64,000 nt of DNA, from NCBI RefSeq assembly GCF_019799905.1, contig NZ_JABGCI010000011.1, positions 1 through 64,000 of the forward strand, given 5' to 3'. Positions 1-7,740 of this stretch are shown here, piece by piece. Position 1 is the first letter of the stretch, and each line of letters starts with the position of its first letter. Under the pieces are notes generated by a model. The model made no database searches. It was not told the origin of the DNA and was given only the letters and a program-made list of their open reading frames with translations. Made by a program: the position numbers and the translations under genes. Source of the stretch: Trujillonella endophytica (GTDB taxonomy: Bacteria; Actinomycetota; Actinomycetes; Mycobacteriales; Geodermatophilaceae).

Positions 1-1
1 G

Positions 2-70
2 TCGCTGTGGCTGGACGTGAAGATCGTCCTGCGGACCGTCTCGGCGATGCTCCGCGGCACCGGCGGCTGA
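2..70 (+). CDS. C-terminal end of a probable sugar (polyprenyl glycosylphosphate) transferase, partial
   Basis: Only the last 22 residues lie in the window, ending at a TGA at 68-70. The tail (SLWLDVKIVLRTVSAMLRG) looks like the end of bacterial initiating sugar transferases of exopolysaccharide synthesis, which typically close with a D-x-x-I-L-L-R-T-x-x-x-x-L-R-G helix. Those membrane enzymes load the first sugar phosphate onto undecaprenyl phosphate. The downstream glycosyltransferases, Wzz and Wzy genes fit this reading. The call rests on a short fragment plus context. Confidence 0.55.
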   Translation, partial: SLWLDVKIVLRTVSAMLRGTGG

Positions 71-215
71 CCGTCGCCTGACGCCACCCGATCCGGTGGA
101 CTTGCCCCGTCACCTGCGGGTCCTGGGGCTCTGTCCCGACTAGGCTGGCCCGCGCTCCGGGCCCATCGACGACCACACGACGCCCGGCCGTCCCGGTCCG
201 AGGAGGTGCGCACCC

Positions 216-1439
216 CTGCCCGCGCTGAAGGTCTCGCTCGTCGAGTTCAGTCCCTCGGGAGGTCTCTTCCAGTTCGCCGTCCAGCTCGGCGAGGCGCTGG
301 CGGAGCGCGGTCACGAGGTCGAGCTGCTCACCGGACCGCGTCCCGAGCTCGCCAGTCGCCACGCGGGGTTCCGCATCGTCCCCTGCCTGCCGACCTGGCA
401 CGCCAGTGAGGGTGCGGGGGACGCGCCGATCAAGCGCCGGGTGCGCCGCCTGGTCCGCGCCGGTCGCTATCACCTCGCCTGGTTGGTCCTGCTCAGGCGG
501 CTGGCCCGCTCGCGCCCCGACGTCGTCCAGTTCTCCGGGGTCCGGTTCCCGGTCGACGCCGTGGCGACCGCCTGGCTCTCCCGCCGGCGCCGGGGCGGCC
601 GCCCCCTGCTCGTCACCATCGCCCACTCGCCGCTGCCCTTCAACGAGCAGCGGGCGAACGGCGAGGTCCTCCAGCAGAGCGCCGTCCTGAAGGCGGCCTT
701 CGGCCTGGCCTACCGGAGCGTCGACTCGATCGTCGTCCTCGGCGAGCAGTCGGCGACCGACCTCACCGCCGCGTGGCCGGAGGTCGGCGAGGTGGCAGTC
801 ATCCCCCACGGCGACGAGGGTGTCTTCCTCACCGACGCACCCGGCGGGGCGGGCGAGACCGGTCCGGTGGTCCTCTTCTTCGGCACCATGCAGGCCTACA
901 AGGGCCTCGACGTGCTGCTCGAGGCCTTCGCCCTGGTCCGTGAGCGGCGACCCGACGCCCGGCTCGTCATCGCGGGCGCCCCGTCGGGCGACACGGACCT
1001 GGCGGCGATCCAGCGGACGGCGGAGCGCACCGGGGGTGTCGAGGTGCGGGCCGGGTACGTGCCGATGAGCGACGTCCCGGACCTCTTCGGGCAGGCCCGG
1101 GTGGTCGCGGCGCCGTACCTCTACGCCAACGCGAGCGGCGTCGTGGAGCTCGCGCGGACCTTCAGCCGCCCCGCCGTCGGCACCACGGTGGGTGATCTCC
1201 CCGCCGTGATCGAGGCGGGGGAGACCGGGCTGCTGGTCCCGCCCGGCGACGCCGCAGCCCTGGCGGCCGCGCTCGTGCGACTGCTCGACGACCCGGCCGA
1301 GGCCCAGCGCATGGGGGAGGCCGCCCGGGCGCGGTCGGCCGAGGGTGCGTCCTGGGCGGATGTCGCCGAGCTGACCGAGGCGGTCTACGACCGCGCGCTG
1401 GCGGCCCGCGACGCCGACGCCCGCGAGGTCGCTCCGTGA
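216..1439 (+). CDS. GT4-family glycosyltransferase
   Basis: Cytoplasmic glycosyltransferase of the GT-B fold, about 407 residues if started at the CTG at 216. The reading frame is open upstream of the first GTG (441). That upstream stretch encodes the expected N-terminal Rossmann strand and loop (LKVSLVEFSPSGGLFQFA) and the helix ending RGHEVELLTG, so a start at 441 would remove the first half of the N-terminal domain. An AGGAGG at 201-206 lies 9 bases before the CTG. The C-terminal domain has the glycine-rich nucleotide-sugar loop around VLFFGTMQAYKGLDVLLEAF and the E-x7-E-like region ANASGVVELARTFSRPAVGT. It overlaps the next glycosyltransferase by 4 bases (GTGA), so the two are translationally coupled. 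Donor and acceptor sugars are not predictable. It belongs to the exopolysaccharide locus. Confidence 0.85.
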   Translation: MPALKVSLVEFSPSGGLFQFAVQLGEALAERGHEVELLTGPRPELASRHAGFRIVPCLPTWHASEGAGDAPIKRRVRRLVRAGRYHLAWLVLLRRLARSRPDVVQFSGVRFPVDAVATAWLSRRRRGGRPLLVTIAHSPLPFNEQRANGEVLQQSAVLKAAFGLAYRSVDSIVVLGEQSATDLTAAWPEVGEVAVIPHGDEGVFLTDAPGGAGETGPVVLFFGTMQAYKGLDVLLEAFALVRERRPDARLVIAGAPSGDTDLAAIQRTAERTGGVEVRAGYVPMSDVPDLFGQARVVAAPYLYANASGVVELARTFSRPAVGTTVGDLPAVIEAGETGLLVPPGDAAALAAALVRLLDDPAEAQRMGEAARARSAEGASWADVAELTEAVYDRALAARDADAREVAP

Positions 1440-2638
1440 AGGTCCTGCTCGTCATCGACTCGCTGAACTTCGGCGGGGCCGAGAACGTCCTGGTGACCCT
1501 GGCCGCCGAGGCCCCGCGCGTGGGGCTGGAGCTCGAGGTGCTCTCCCTCGCACCCCCGACGGGCGCCAAGGCCACGTGGCTGCCCCGGCTGGAGGCGGCC
1601 GGGTTGCCCGTGCGGTTCCTCGGGCTGGAGCGGCTGCTCCAGCCCGGCGGCGTCCCGCGTCTGGCCCGGGAGATCCGGAGGTCGGGCTGCGACGTCGTGC
1701 ACGCCCACCTCGAGGACGCGAGCACTCTCGCGCCGCTGGCCGGCCGCCTCGCGCGACGTCCGGTGCTCTGCACCCTCCATCACGTACCCGGACCGCTGAG
1801 CGGGCGCGAGGCGGTGCGGGAGCAGTTGGCGGTCGCCGTCGGCAGCCGCTCGGCCGGTCTGCTCTTCGTCTCGAAGGGCTCCTACGACGGCTTCGCCGCG
1901 AAGTACCCCCGCAGCCTGGCACCGGCACGCTGGAGCGTCCTGCACAACGGCGTGGACGTGCAGCGGTTCCGTCCGCTCCAGGTCGGCGCGACGCGGGAGC
2001 TGCCCGCGGAGTTCGGCATCCCGGCTGACGCGCGGGTCGCCGCGCTGGTCGGTCACATGCGCCCGGGCAAGGGTCAGGAGGAGGCGATCCGGGCCTGGCC
2101 GGACGTGGTGGCCGAGCACCCGGACGCCCGGCTCCTGCTCATCGGCAACGGCCCGCTGGAGGAGGAGCTGAGGCAGCTGGCGAGGAGCCTGGGCGTGCAG
2201 AGCCACGTGGTCTTCGCCGGCGCCCGCGACGACGTCCAGGTCCTGCTGCCGCGGGTGACGCTCGCCGTGCTGCCGACGCACTCGGAGGCGCTGCCGACAG
2301 CCCTCCTCGAGGCCTCCGCGTGCGGCGTCCCCACGGTCGCCACCGCCGTGGGCGGGGTGCCCGAGGTGGTCGTGGACGGGGAGACGGGGTGGTTGTTCCC
2401 CCGCCCCTCCCCGGATCTCGTCGTCGAGGCCATGCGGCAGGCGCTCGGCGATCCCGAGGAACTCGCCCGCCGGGGGGCCGCGGCCCGGAGTCGCGCCGAG
2501 CGCCTGTTCAGCTCCGCCGGGTGGGCAGAGGCGCTGGCCGCTCGCTACGCCGCCGTCGCATCCGGGCGGCCGGTGGCCCGGCCGGAGGGGATCGGCGCCG
2601 CAGGCCGCCCCGCCGGTGCGGGGGAGGTGACGGGATGA
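1436..2638 (+). CDS. GT4-family glycosyltransferase
   Basis: A 400-residue GT-B glycosyltransferase. The N-terminal domain opens with VLLVIDSLNFGGAENVLVTL, the hallmark GGAE loop of GT4 enzymes. The C-terminal half carries LVGHMRPGKGQEEAIRAW and the donor-binding segment SEALPTALLEASACGVPTVA followed by GGVPEVVVDGETGWLF. It starts at GTG 1436, overlapping the stop of the previous gene, and its own stop overlaps the ATG of the deacetylase. The three are therefore one operon. It is probably a polymer-unit assembly enzyme of the surface polysaccharide; the sugar transferred is unknown. It resembles the minus-strand enzyme at 12039-13217, which has the same GGAENVLVELA opening, so the two may be paralogues. 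Confidence 0.9.
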   Translation: MKVLLVIDSLNFGGAENVLVTLAAEAPRVGLELEVLSLAPPTGAKATWLPRLEAAGLPVRFLGLERLLQPGGVPRLAREIRRSGCDVVHAHLEDASTLAPLAGRLARRPVLCTLHHVPGPLSGREAVREQLAVAVGSRSAGLLFVSKGSYDGFAAKYPRSLAPARWSVLHNGVDVQRFRPLQVGATRELPAEFGIPADARVAALVGHMRPGKGQEEAIRAWPDVVAEHPDARLLLIGNGPLEEELRQLARSLGVQSHVVFAGARDDVQVLLPRVTLAVLPTHSEALPTALLEASACGVPTVATAVGGVPEVVVDGETGWLFPRPSPDLVVEAMRQALGDPEELARRGAAARSRAERLFSSAGWAEALAARYAAVASGRPVARPEGIGAAGRPAGAGEVTG

Positions 2639-3567
2639 GCCGCCGGCTGCTGGTGCTCGGCTACCACAACATCGAACCCACCTGCGGCTTCCCCGGGTCG
2701 ACCCCGGAGCGGGCGCGGCGCAACTTCGCGCGGCAGGCCCGGTTCCTCCGGCGCTGGACCAACGTCGTCCCGCTGCGCGCCGCCCTGGCCGACCTCGCCG
2801 AGGGCCGGCCGCTGCCCCCGCGCGCGGTGGCGCTGACCTTCGACGACGGTTACCTGGACAACGTCACGGTCGCCGCGCCGGTCCTGCACGCGGCCGGGTT
2901 GCCCGCGTCGTTCTTCCTCGTCCCCGGATTCCTCTCCGGATCGGCGCCGGTCTGGTGGGAGCAGCTGGGCTGGGCCTTCACCCACGCCACGACGACGGAG
3001 ATCCGCTGGAACGGCGACCGCCACGACACGTCGAGCCCTCCGGCGCGCCGCCACTCCGCCTGGGCGGTCGGCGACACGCTCAAGCTCCTCGACAGCGGCG
3101 ACCGGCTCGCGGCGGTCGCCGAGCTGCGCCAGCGGCTGGCGCCCGAGGGGCCGCCGCCCGGGCGGCAGTTCATGGACTGGGACGAGGCGGGGGAGCTCCT
3201 CCGGCTCGGGCACGAGATCGAGTCGCACACCTGCGCCCACCCGATCCTCAGCCGTGAGGGGAGGGAGGGGCAGGCGCACGAGCTCGCCGGCTCCCGGCGG
3301 GAGCTGGCCGACCACTTCCGGCGTCCGGTCGACGTGCTCGCCTACCCGAACGGCCGTGCCCAGGACTACTCCGACGAGACCGTGCGGCTGGCCCGCGAGG
3401 CGGGCTACGCCTTCGCGCTGACCACCCACGGATGGCTGGCCGGGCGGCGGAGCGCGCCCCTGGAGATCCCGCGGGTGCTCGTGGACGCCGAGACCGACCT
3501 GCGCCAGCTGTTGCAGAGGGCGGCCCACGTCGCCGGGCGCGCGGTCACGAAGGTCGCCCGGCGCTGA
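2635..3567 (+). CDS. Polysaccharide deacetylase family protein (NodB/CE4-like)
   Basis: A 310-residue protein starting at the ATG that overlaps the upstream stop (ATGA). A long in-frame extension upstream exists but lies inside the preceding gene. The CE4 motif 1 is present as ALTFDDGYLDN (the first Asp pair is the catalytic base and a metal ligand) and motif 2 as ESHTCAHP, whose two His are metal ligands. Motif 3 is near YPNGRAQDYS. Such enzymes remove N-acetyl groups from polysaccharides or their lipid-linked intermediates. No signal peptide is evident at the chosen start, so it may act on cytoplasmic intermediates or leave by another route. It is the last gene of the three-gene operon. Confidence 0.85.
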   Translation: MSRRLLVLGYHNIEPTCGFPGSTPERARRNFARQARFLRRWTNVVPLRAALADLAEGRPLPPRAVALTFDDGYLDNVTVAAPVLHAAGLPASFFLVPGFLSGSAPVWWEQLGWAFTHATTTEIRWNGDRHDTSSPPARRHSAWAVGDTLKLLDSGDRLAAVAELRQRLAPEGPPPGRQFMDWDEAGELLRLGHEIESHTCAHPILSREGREGQAHELAGSRRELADHFRRPVDVLAYPNGRAQDYSDETVRLAREAGYAFALTTHGWLAGRRSAPLEIPRVLVDAETDLRQLLQRAAHVAGRAVTKVARR

Positions 3568-3899
3568 CGCGCCCGCACCTGACGAACCACCACCCGTGTG
3601 ACGCGGCCGGCGGGTACGCGCCGCTGCCTCCGCCGCTACGACGGCGCCCGGTGCGGCTCCCTATCCGAACTTCACGCGTGTGATTTCTACCGTTGACACA
3701 TCGTGATCGATCAGTAACCTTTGGTCAGTCACTCAGGTTGCTGAGAGTGCCCATCCGATGACTGATCGTCGACTGGGTCGCTGGCTACCCGGCAGTTGAG
3801 ACGGATCGATCCGTCTCGCAGCCGCTCGTCGCGTTCGCGCTGCTGGCGACTGCCCTGCACGTCTTCCCCGCCCGCACGAAGCACGCTCGAGGATCGCCG
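3568..3899. other. 332-bp intergenic region with a promoter and a long leader
   Basis: No convincing gene is present. The first 120 bases are ordinary GC-rich spacer. From about 3660 to 3790 base composition drops sharply. This stretch contains a sigma70-like promoter (see 3693-3720), an 8-bp inverted repeat CGATCAGT at 3708-3715 and ACTGATCG at 3761-3768, and a small hairpin CTCAG-GTTG-CTGAG near 3743-3756. The transcript would therefore have a leader of roughly 170 bases before the ATG at 3900. I could not match the leader to a known riboswitch. Confidence 0.6.
3693..3720 (+). promoter_or_regulatory. Candidate promoter for the malectin-domain gene
   Basis: A perfect -35 TTGACA (3693-3698) is followed after 16 bases by TAACCT (3715-3720), in a locally AT-richer stretch. 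The -10 overlaps the left arm of the inverted repeat CGATCAGT/ACTGATCG, so a repressor could act here. This is inference from sequence only. Confidence 0.55.
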
Positions 3900-5639
3900 A
3901 TGTCGCGTCACGCTCCCCCGCCTCGCCACGCCCGCCGCCGCCACCTGCGCCGGCGGTGGTTCGGCACGCTGCTCGCTCTCGCGGCGGTCGCCGTCACGAC
4001 GGGGGTCTCCGGTGCTCCCGAGGGGCTGCAGACGGCGGGATCGGAGCGGTGCCCGGACGGCACGGCCAACCGCGTCGCGGTGTCCCGCGTGAACATCGGC
4101 GGTCCGCAGGTGACCGTCGACGGCCGGGTCTGGTCGGCCGACCCGTCCCTCCAGGCCGGGGGAGCGCAGCCGGCGGCGGAGGTGCGCGACATCCGCGGTA
4201 CCCGCGCGGACGTCCTGTACCAGACGTACCGCACCGGCGAGTTCCGCTACGAGGTGCCGGTCGACGAGGCCGGCAAGTACGTCGTCCGGATGCACTTCGC
4301 CGAGCCGTGGCACGGAGTGGACGGCCGCGCCGGGGGGCGCGGCAGCCGGGTCTTCTCGGTCGACGTGGAGGACGGCCAGACCGGCTCCGAGCGGGTGGAC
4401 GTCGCCGCCTCCGCACGCGGGTCGCTGAAGGCCTGGACCGGGTCGTGGACCGCGCGGGTCGACGACGGCTTCATGAGCTTCGAAGCGCGGAGCGTCCGGG
4501 ACGTCCCGCTGGTCAGCGCGATCGAGGTGTTCCGCCAGCACTCCCGCGGCACCTGTGTCCCCGTGCGTCGCTCCGCGGCGCCGTCCCCCAGCCCGGCACC
4601 GGTGCCCACGCAGCCCGTCCCCAGCGCCGAGGCGCCGCCCGCCGCGGCGGCGGAGCCGGCCGAGTCGGCCGACACGGCACAGCCGGCGCCGACGCCCGAG
4701 TCCGCCCCGGCCCCGGCCCCGATCCCGGCACCGGCCCCGGCACCCGCGCCCGCCCCGGCGCCCGCCGCGGGTGGCTCGGCGGTGGGACCGCTGACCGAGA
4801 ACAGCGGCCGGCCCTTCGCGGCGAACAGCGTGTGGAACACGCCCATCCCCGCCAACCCGGCGATCGACCGCAACAGCGCCGCGATCGTCCGCAGCATCAC
4901 GCTGCCCAACACCGCCACTGCCAACCTCTACGAGTACGGCGAGCCCGTGTACAACGCCGTGGCGAGCACGCCGACCGCCCGCGTCTCGTGCACCGAGAAC
5001 TGGGGCGTCTGCGACGTCGAGGAGCGCACGATGCGGATCCCGGCCGATGCCCGGCCGACGACCGGCTCCGACGGGCGCATGATCATCGTGGACCTCGTCG
5101 ACCGGGTGGCCTGTGACTTCTGGCGGGCCCAGAGGACGGGCACGGGCCAGTGGACCACCAGCTGGGCCACGTGTGCCCCCCTCGAGGGCAGCGGCAGCGG
5201 CCCTCACGGTGGAGCCACCGGGGCGGGACTCAACGCCCTCAGCGGCACGGTCCGGACCTTCGAGATGCAGAGCCTGAACATCCCGCACACCCTCTCGGTG
5301 GCCACGAACAACTCGTGCTCCGGGGCGTTCCGGGCGCCGGCGGTCAAGACCGACGGCACCTCCGGGCGGTCGGACTGCATCCCCGAGGGTGCGCGCCTGC
5401 AGCTGGACCCGTCGATCGACGTGAACGCGATCCCCGGCATCACGCCGGGCGAGCGCGCGGTGGCCCGAGCCCTGCAGGTCTACGGGGCGATCAACCGGGA
5501 CAACTGCGGCTCCAACCTCTGCGTCCAGTTCGAGGCGCCGTTCGGTGAGGCCGACCCGTACCCGGCGGCGGGCTTCTCGGGGGACTACTACACGATGCCC
5601 CACATCCCCTGGGCTCGGCTGCGCGTGCTCGCGGGATAG
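3900..5639 (+). CDS. Exported malectin-domain protein with a C-terminal domain of unknown function
   Basis: A 579-residue secreted protein. Residues 1-45 form a signal peptide with an Arg-rich start and the hydrophobic stretch LLALAAVAVTTGVSG. Residues about 60-215 look like a malectin carbohydrate-binding domain (VNIGGPQVTVDGRVWSAD, YVVRMHFAEPW, VFSVDVEDG, ending LVSAIEVF). Residues about 220-300 are a Pro/Ala-rich linker. Residues about 305-579 form a Cys-containing domain whose marks are VWNTPIPANP, CDFWRAQR, PHGGATGAGLN and LQLDPSIDVNAIPGITPGE. I do not recognise that domain, but the next gene carries a second copy. It sits between the deacetylase operon and the Wzz gene, so a cell-surface role in binding or modifying the polysaccharide is plausible. 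It has its own promoter and is followed by a strong hairpin. Confidence 0.75.
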   Translation: MSRHAPPPRHARRRHLRRRWFGTLLALAAVAVTTGVSGAPEGLQTAGSERCPDGTANRVAVSRVNIGGPQVTVDGRVWSADPSLQAGGAQPAAEVRDIRGTRADVLYQTYRTGEFRYEVPVDEAGKYVVRMHFAEPWHGVDGRAGGRGSRVFSVDVEDGQTGSERVDVAASARGSLKAWTGSWTARVDDGFMSFEARSVRDVPLVSAIEVFRQHSRGTCVPVRRSAAPSPSPAPVPTQPVPSAEAPPAAAAEPAESADTAQPAPTPESAPAPAPIPAPAPAPAPAPAPAAGGSAVGPLTENSGRPFAANSVWNTPIPANPAIDRNSAAIVRSITLPNTATANLYEYGEPVYNAVASTPTARVSCTENWGVCDVEERTMRIPADARPTTGSDGRMIIVDLVDRVACDFWRAQRTGTGQWTTSWATCAPLEGSGSGPHGGATGAGLNALSGTVRTFEMQSLNIPHTLSVATNNSCSGAFRAPAVKTDGTSGRSDCIPEGARLQLDPSIDVNAIPGITPGERAVARALQVYGAINRDNCGSNLCVQFEAPFGEADPYPAAGFSGDYYTMPHIPWARLRVLAG

Positions 5640-5650
5640 CGCTCCCGGCT

Positions 5651-5689
5651 GAGGACACCGGTACCCGTGCGCCGGGTGCCGGTGTCCTC
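5651..5689. terminator. Strong hairpin, terminator-like, no U-tract
   Basis: Arms at 5651-5667 and 5673-5689 form a 17-bp stem with one G-T pair and a 5-base loop, 12 bases after the stop of the malectin gene. No run of T follows, as is common for actinobacterial terminators. It separates the two paralogous secreted-protein genes. Confidence 0.7.
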
Positions 5690-5816
5690 GATCGCAGCGG
5701 AGAGTGATGAGGCCAGGTCAGACGCGTCACCCGGGAACTCCGGGTGGCGCGTCGCGGTTATCGTGGCCGGAGGGTGGCGGGTTGCGCGCCATCCCACCGC
5801 CGCATCGGGGAGCGTC

Positions 5817-6848
5817 ATGTCCACCCGCTCGACCAGCTCAACCGCACGCCGCCGGGGGCGGCGTGGGGGGAGAGCCGTGCGCGCATGGTGGGGCCTCGTC
5901 GCCATCGGGCTCCTGACCGTGTCGTCGTGCACGGCGGGCGAGCCGTCCGAGCCGTCCGAGCCGGCCGAGGCGCCGAGGGCGGAGGCGTACGTCGACGGGC
6001 CGGTCTTCGCGCCCGACACCCCGTTCACCACCCCCATACCGGACGACCCCACGCTGGACGACGACAGCGAGGAACTCGTCGAGGCCCTCGCCGAGGACGG
6101 CGTCGCGTACGCGCTGATCTGGGACTACGGGGTCCCCGTCTACGAGGTAGACGCCTCGACCCCGGGGGTGTCGGTGACCTGCACCATGGAGGACTGGGGG
6201 GACTGTCCCCTCGAGGAGGACCCGGTGCGGATCCCCGAGGGTGCCCAGCCGAGCACCGGGACGGACGGCGCCATGGTGGTGATCGACCGGACCGCGGGCC
6301 GGGTCTACGACTTCTGGCAGGCCGAGCAGCTGTCCTCCGGGGACTGGCGCACCAGCTGGGGCACGTATGCCCCGATCGGCGGCGACGGTGCGGGCAGGGG
6401 TGGGGGAGCCACCGCCGCCGGCATCAACGTGCTGGCCGGCGTGGTCCGGATGTCCGAGCTGGAGGCCGGTCGCATCGACCACGCCCTCGCCTTCGCATCG
6501 AACAAGAGCTGCCCGGACGAGTACCGCTTCCCCGCGTCCAAGACCGACGGACAGTCGGAGCACGAGCCCTGCGTCCCGCAGGGTTCCCGGGTCCAGCTCG
6601 ACCCCAGCATCGACGTGGAGAGCATCCCCAACATCACGCCCGGAGAGGTCGCCGTCGCCCGGGCTCTGCAGACCCACGGTGCGTACCTCAGGGACACCGG
6701 GCAGGCCTCGATGTCCGTGGTGTTCGAGACGCCCCCCGAGGGCAGCGACTTCTACGCGGAGGTCGCCGGGTTCCCCTGGGACTACTACGACATGCCACAC
6801 ATCCCGTGGGATCGGCTGCGCGTCCTCGCCGAGTGGGACGGGCGCTGA
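5817..6848 (+). CDS. Putative lipoprotein, paralogue of the C-terminal domain of the preceding gene
   Basis: A 343-residue protein from the ATG at 5817. An upstream in-frame extension would run through the terminator hairpin and is rejected. The N-terminus is a lipoprotein signal: an Arg-rich start, the hydrophobic core WGLVAIGLLTVSS, then lipobox Cys (LTVSSC-TAGE). After a short acidic spacer, residues about 65-343 align with the C-terminal domain of the 3900-5639 protein. Shared marks are TTPIPDDP, DYGVPVYEVDAST, YDFWQAEQ, GGGATAAGINVLAGVVRMSE, SKTDGQSE, VQLDPSIDVESIPNITPGE and YDMPHIPWDRLRVLAE. It has no malectin domain. It is probably anchored to the outer face of the membrane in the polysaccharide locus; its function is unknown. 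Confidence 0.75.
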   Translation: MSTRSTSSTARRRGRRGGRAVRAWWGLVAIGLLTVSSCTAGEPSEPSEPAEAPRAEAYVDGPVFAPDTPFTTPIPDDPTLDDDSEELVEALAEDGVAYALIWDYGVPVYEVDASTPGVSVTCTMEDWGDCPLEEDPVRIPEGAQPSTGTDGAMVVIDRTAGRVYDFWQAEQLSSGDWRTSWGTYAPIGGDGAGRGGGATAAGINVLAGVVRMSELEAGRIDHALAFASNKSCPDEYRFPASKTDGQSEHEPCVPQGSRVQLDPSIDVESIPNITPGEVAVARALQTHGAYLRDTGQASMSVVFETPPEGSDFYAEVAGFPWDYYDMPHIPWDRLRVLAEWDGR

Positions 6849-6975
6849 CGGCCGAGCCCCGGTGGCCCTGAACGGGTGAGTCGACGTTCCCCCGATCTCG
6901 TGACGGACGAGATGCTTGGCTCACACAACGCGTGACGAGCCGGATCTGGCCGTTTCACCGGGTTACCCTCGGCCC

Positions 6976-7740
6976 GTGACTTCCGCCGCCTCTTCGCAGG
7001 CCGGGGCCCTGCCCGCCGCGCCCCGGCGGCGTCGTGCCGCCGCCTTCACCACCGGTCTGATCGTCGCTGTCCTCGTGCTCGCCGGAGGGTGGCTGCTCTA
7101 CGTGGACCGGCCGACCGAGTACGAGGCGAGCAGCACGCTCGTCGTCCTGCCCAGCGCCGATCTCCTCGAGGCCGCCAGCTACTACGACACCCTGAGCCAG
7201 GGACAGATCGTGACGACCTTCGCCGAGATCCTCGCCCTGCAGGCAGGGGAGGTCGATGTCGCCGGTGAGACGGCGACCGTGACGGTGACGGTCGTCCCGG
7301 AGACCTCGCTCATCGAGATCACCGGGACCGCGGGCGACGAGGCCACCGCGCAGACGGCGACAGACGCGGTGCTGGATCGGTCCACGCCGCTGTTCGCCGA
7401 GCTGCCGTTCCCGTACCAGGTCACCCCCATCCAGTCGGCGGCCGACGGGACGCCGCAGGAGGTGGGCCTCTCCGCCGACCAGCTGAAGGCCGTCGTGGCC
7501 GCTGTGGCGGTCATCGCCGGGATCGCCACCTACCTCGCCGTCCAGGCCCTCCTGCCGTCCCGCCGGCTGGTGCCGGCGCGTCAGGGCCGGTCACGGGCCT
7601 CGTCGGACCAGGCCACTCGGGTGGCGCCGGACGCGGACGCGAGTCGCGCGAACGGCCACCCGGTGAGCCGGGTGACGGAGGAGCCGAGCCCGGTGCTGGC
7701 CAGTGAGGATGCACCCGTCTCGTCGACGTCGGCGCGGTGA
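6976..7740 (+). CDS. Wzz-like polysaccharide chain-length/export regulator
   Basis: A 254-residue membrane protein. The GTG at 6976 gives a natural start ahead of the Arg-rich cytoplasmic segment; a TTG 60 bases upstream is possible. Residues about 30-55 are the first membrane helix (FTTGLIVAVLVLAGGWLLYV), followed by the Wzz-type segment EYEASSTLVVLPSADLL. An extracytoplasmic domain follows, then a second helix around residue 180 (AVVAAVAVIAGIATYLAV) and a basic cytoplasmic tail. This is the two-helix topology of Wzz/PCP co-polymerases, without a kinase domain. It overlaps the Wzy gene by 4 bases (GTGA), which supports a joint role in setting polymer length. Confidence 0.75.
   Translation: MTSAASSQAGALPAAPRRRRAAAFTTGLIVAVLVLAGGWLLYVDRPTEYEASSTLVVLPSADLLEAASYYDTLSQGQIVTTFAEILALQAGEVDVAGETATVTVTVVPETSLIEITGTAGDEATAQTATDAVLDRSTPLFAELPFPYQVTPIQSAADGTPQEVGLSADQLKAVVAAVAVIAGIATYLAVQALLPSRRLVPARQGRSRASSDQATRVAPDADASRANGHPVSRVTEEPSPVLASEDAPVSSTSAR

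Noticed and set aside
3735..3790. Possible TPP riboswitch (CTGAGA-like sequence in the leader)
   Set aside because: Only the short GCTGAGAG string matches. The required downstream consensus and helices are absent, and the gene is unrelated to thiamine.
3729..5603. Minus-strand open frame of about 620 codons across the malectin gene
   Set aside because: It is shadowed by a plus-strand protein with a signal peptide, malectin motifs and a paralogue next door. The minus translation is low-complexity.
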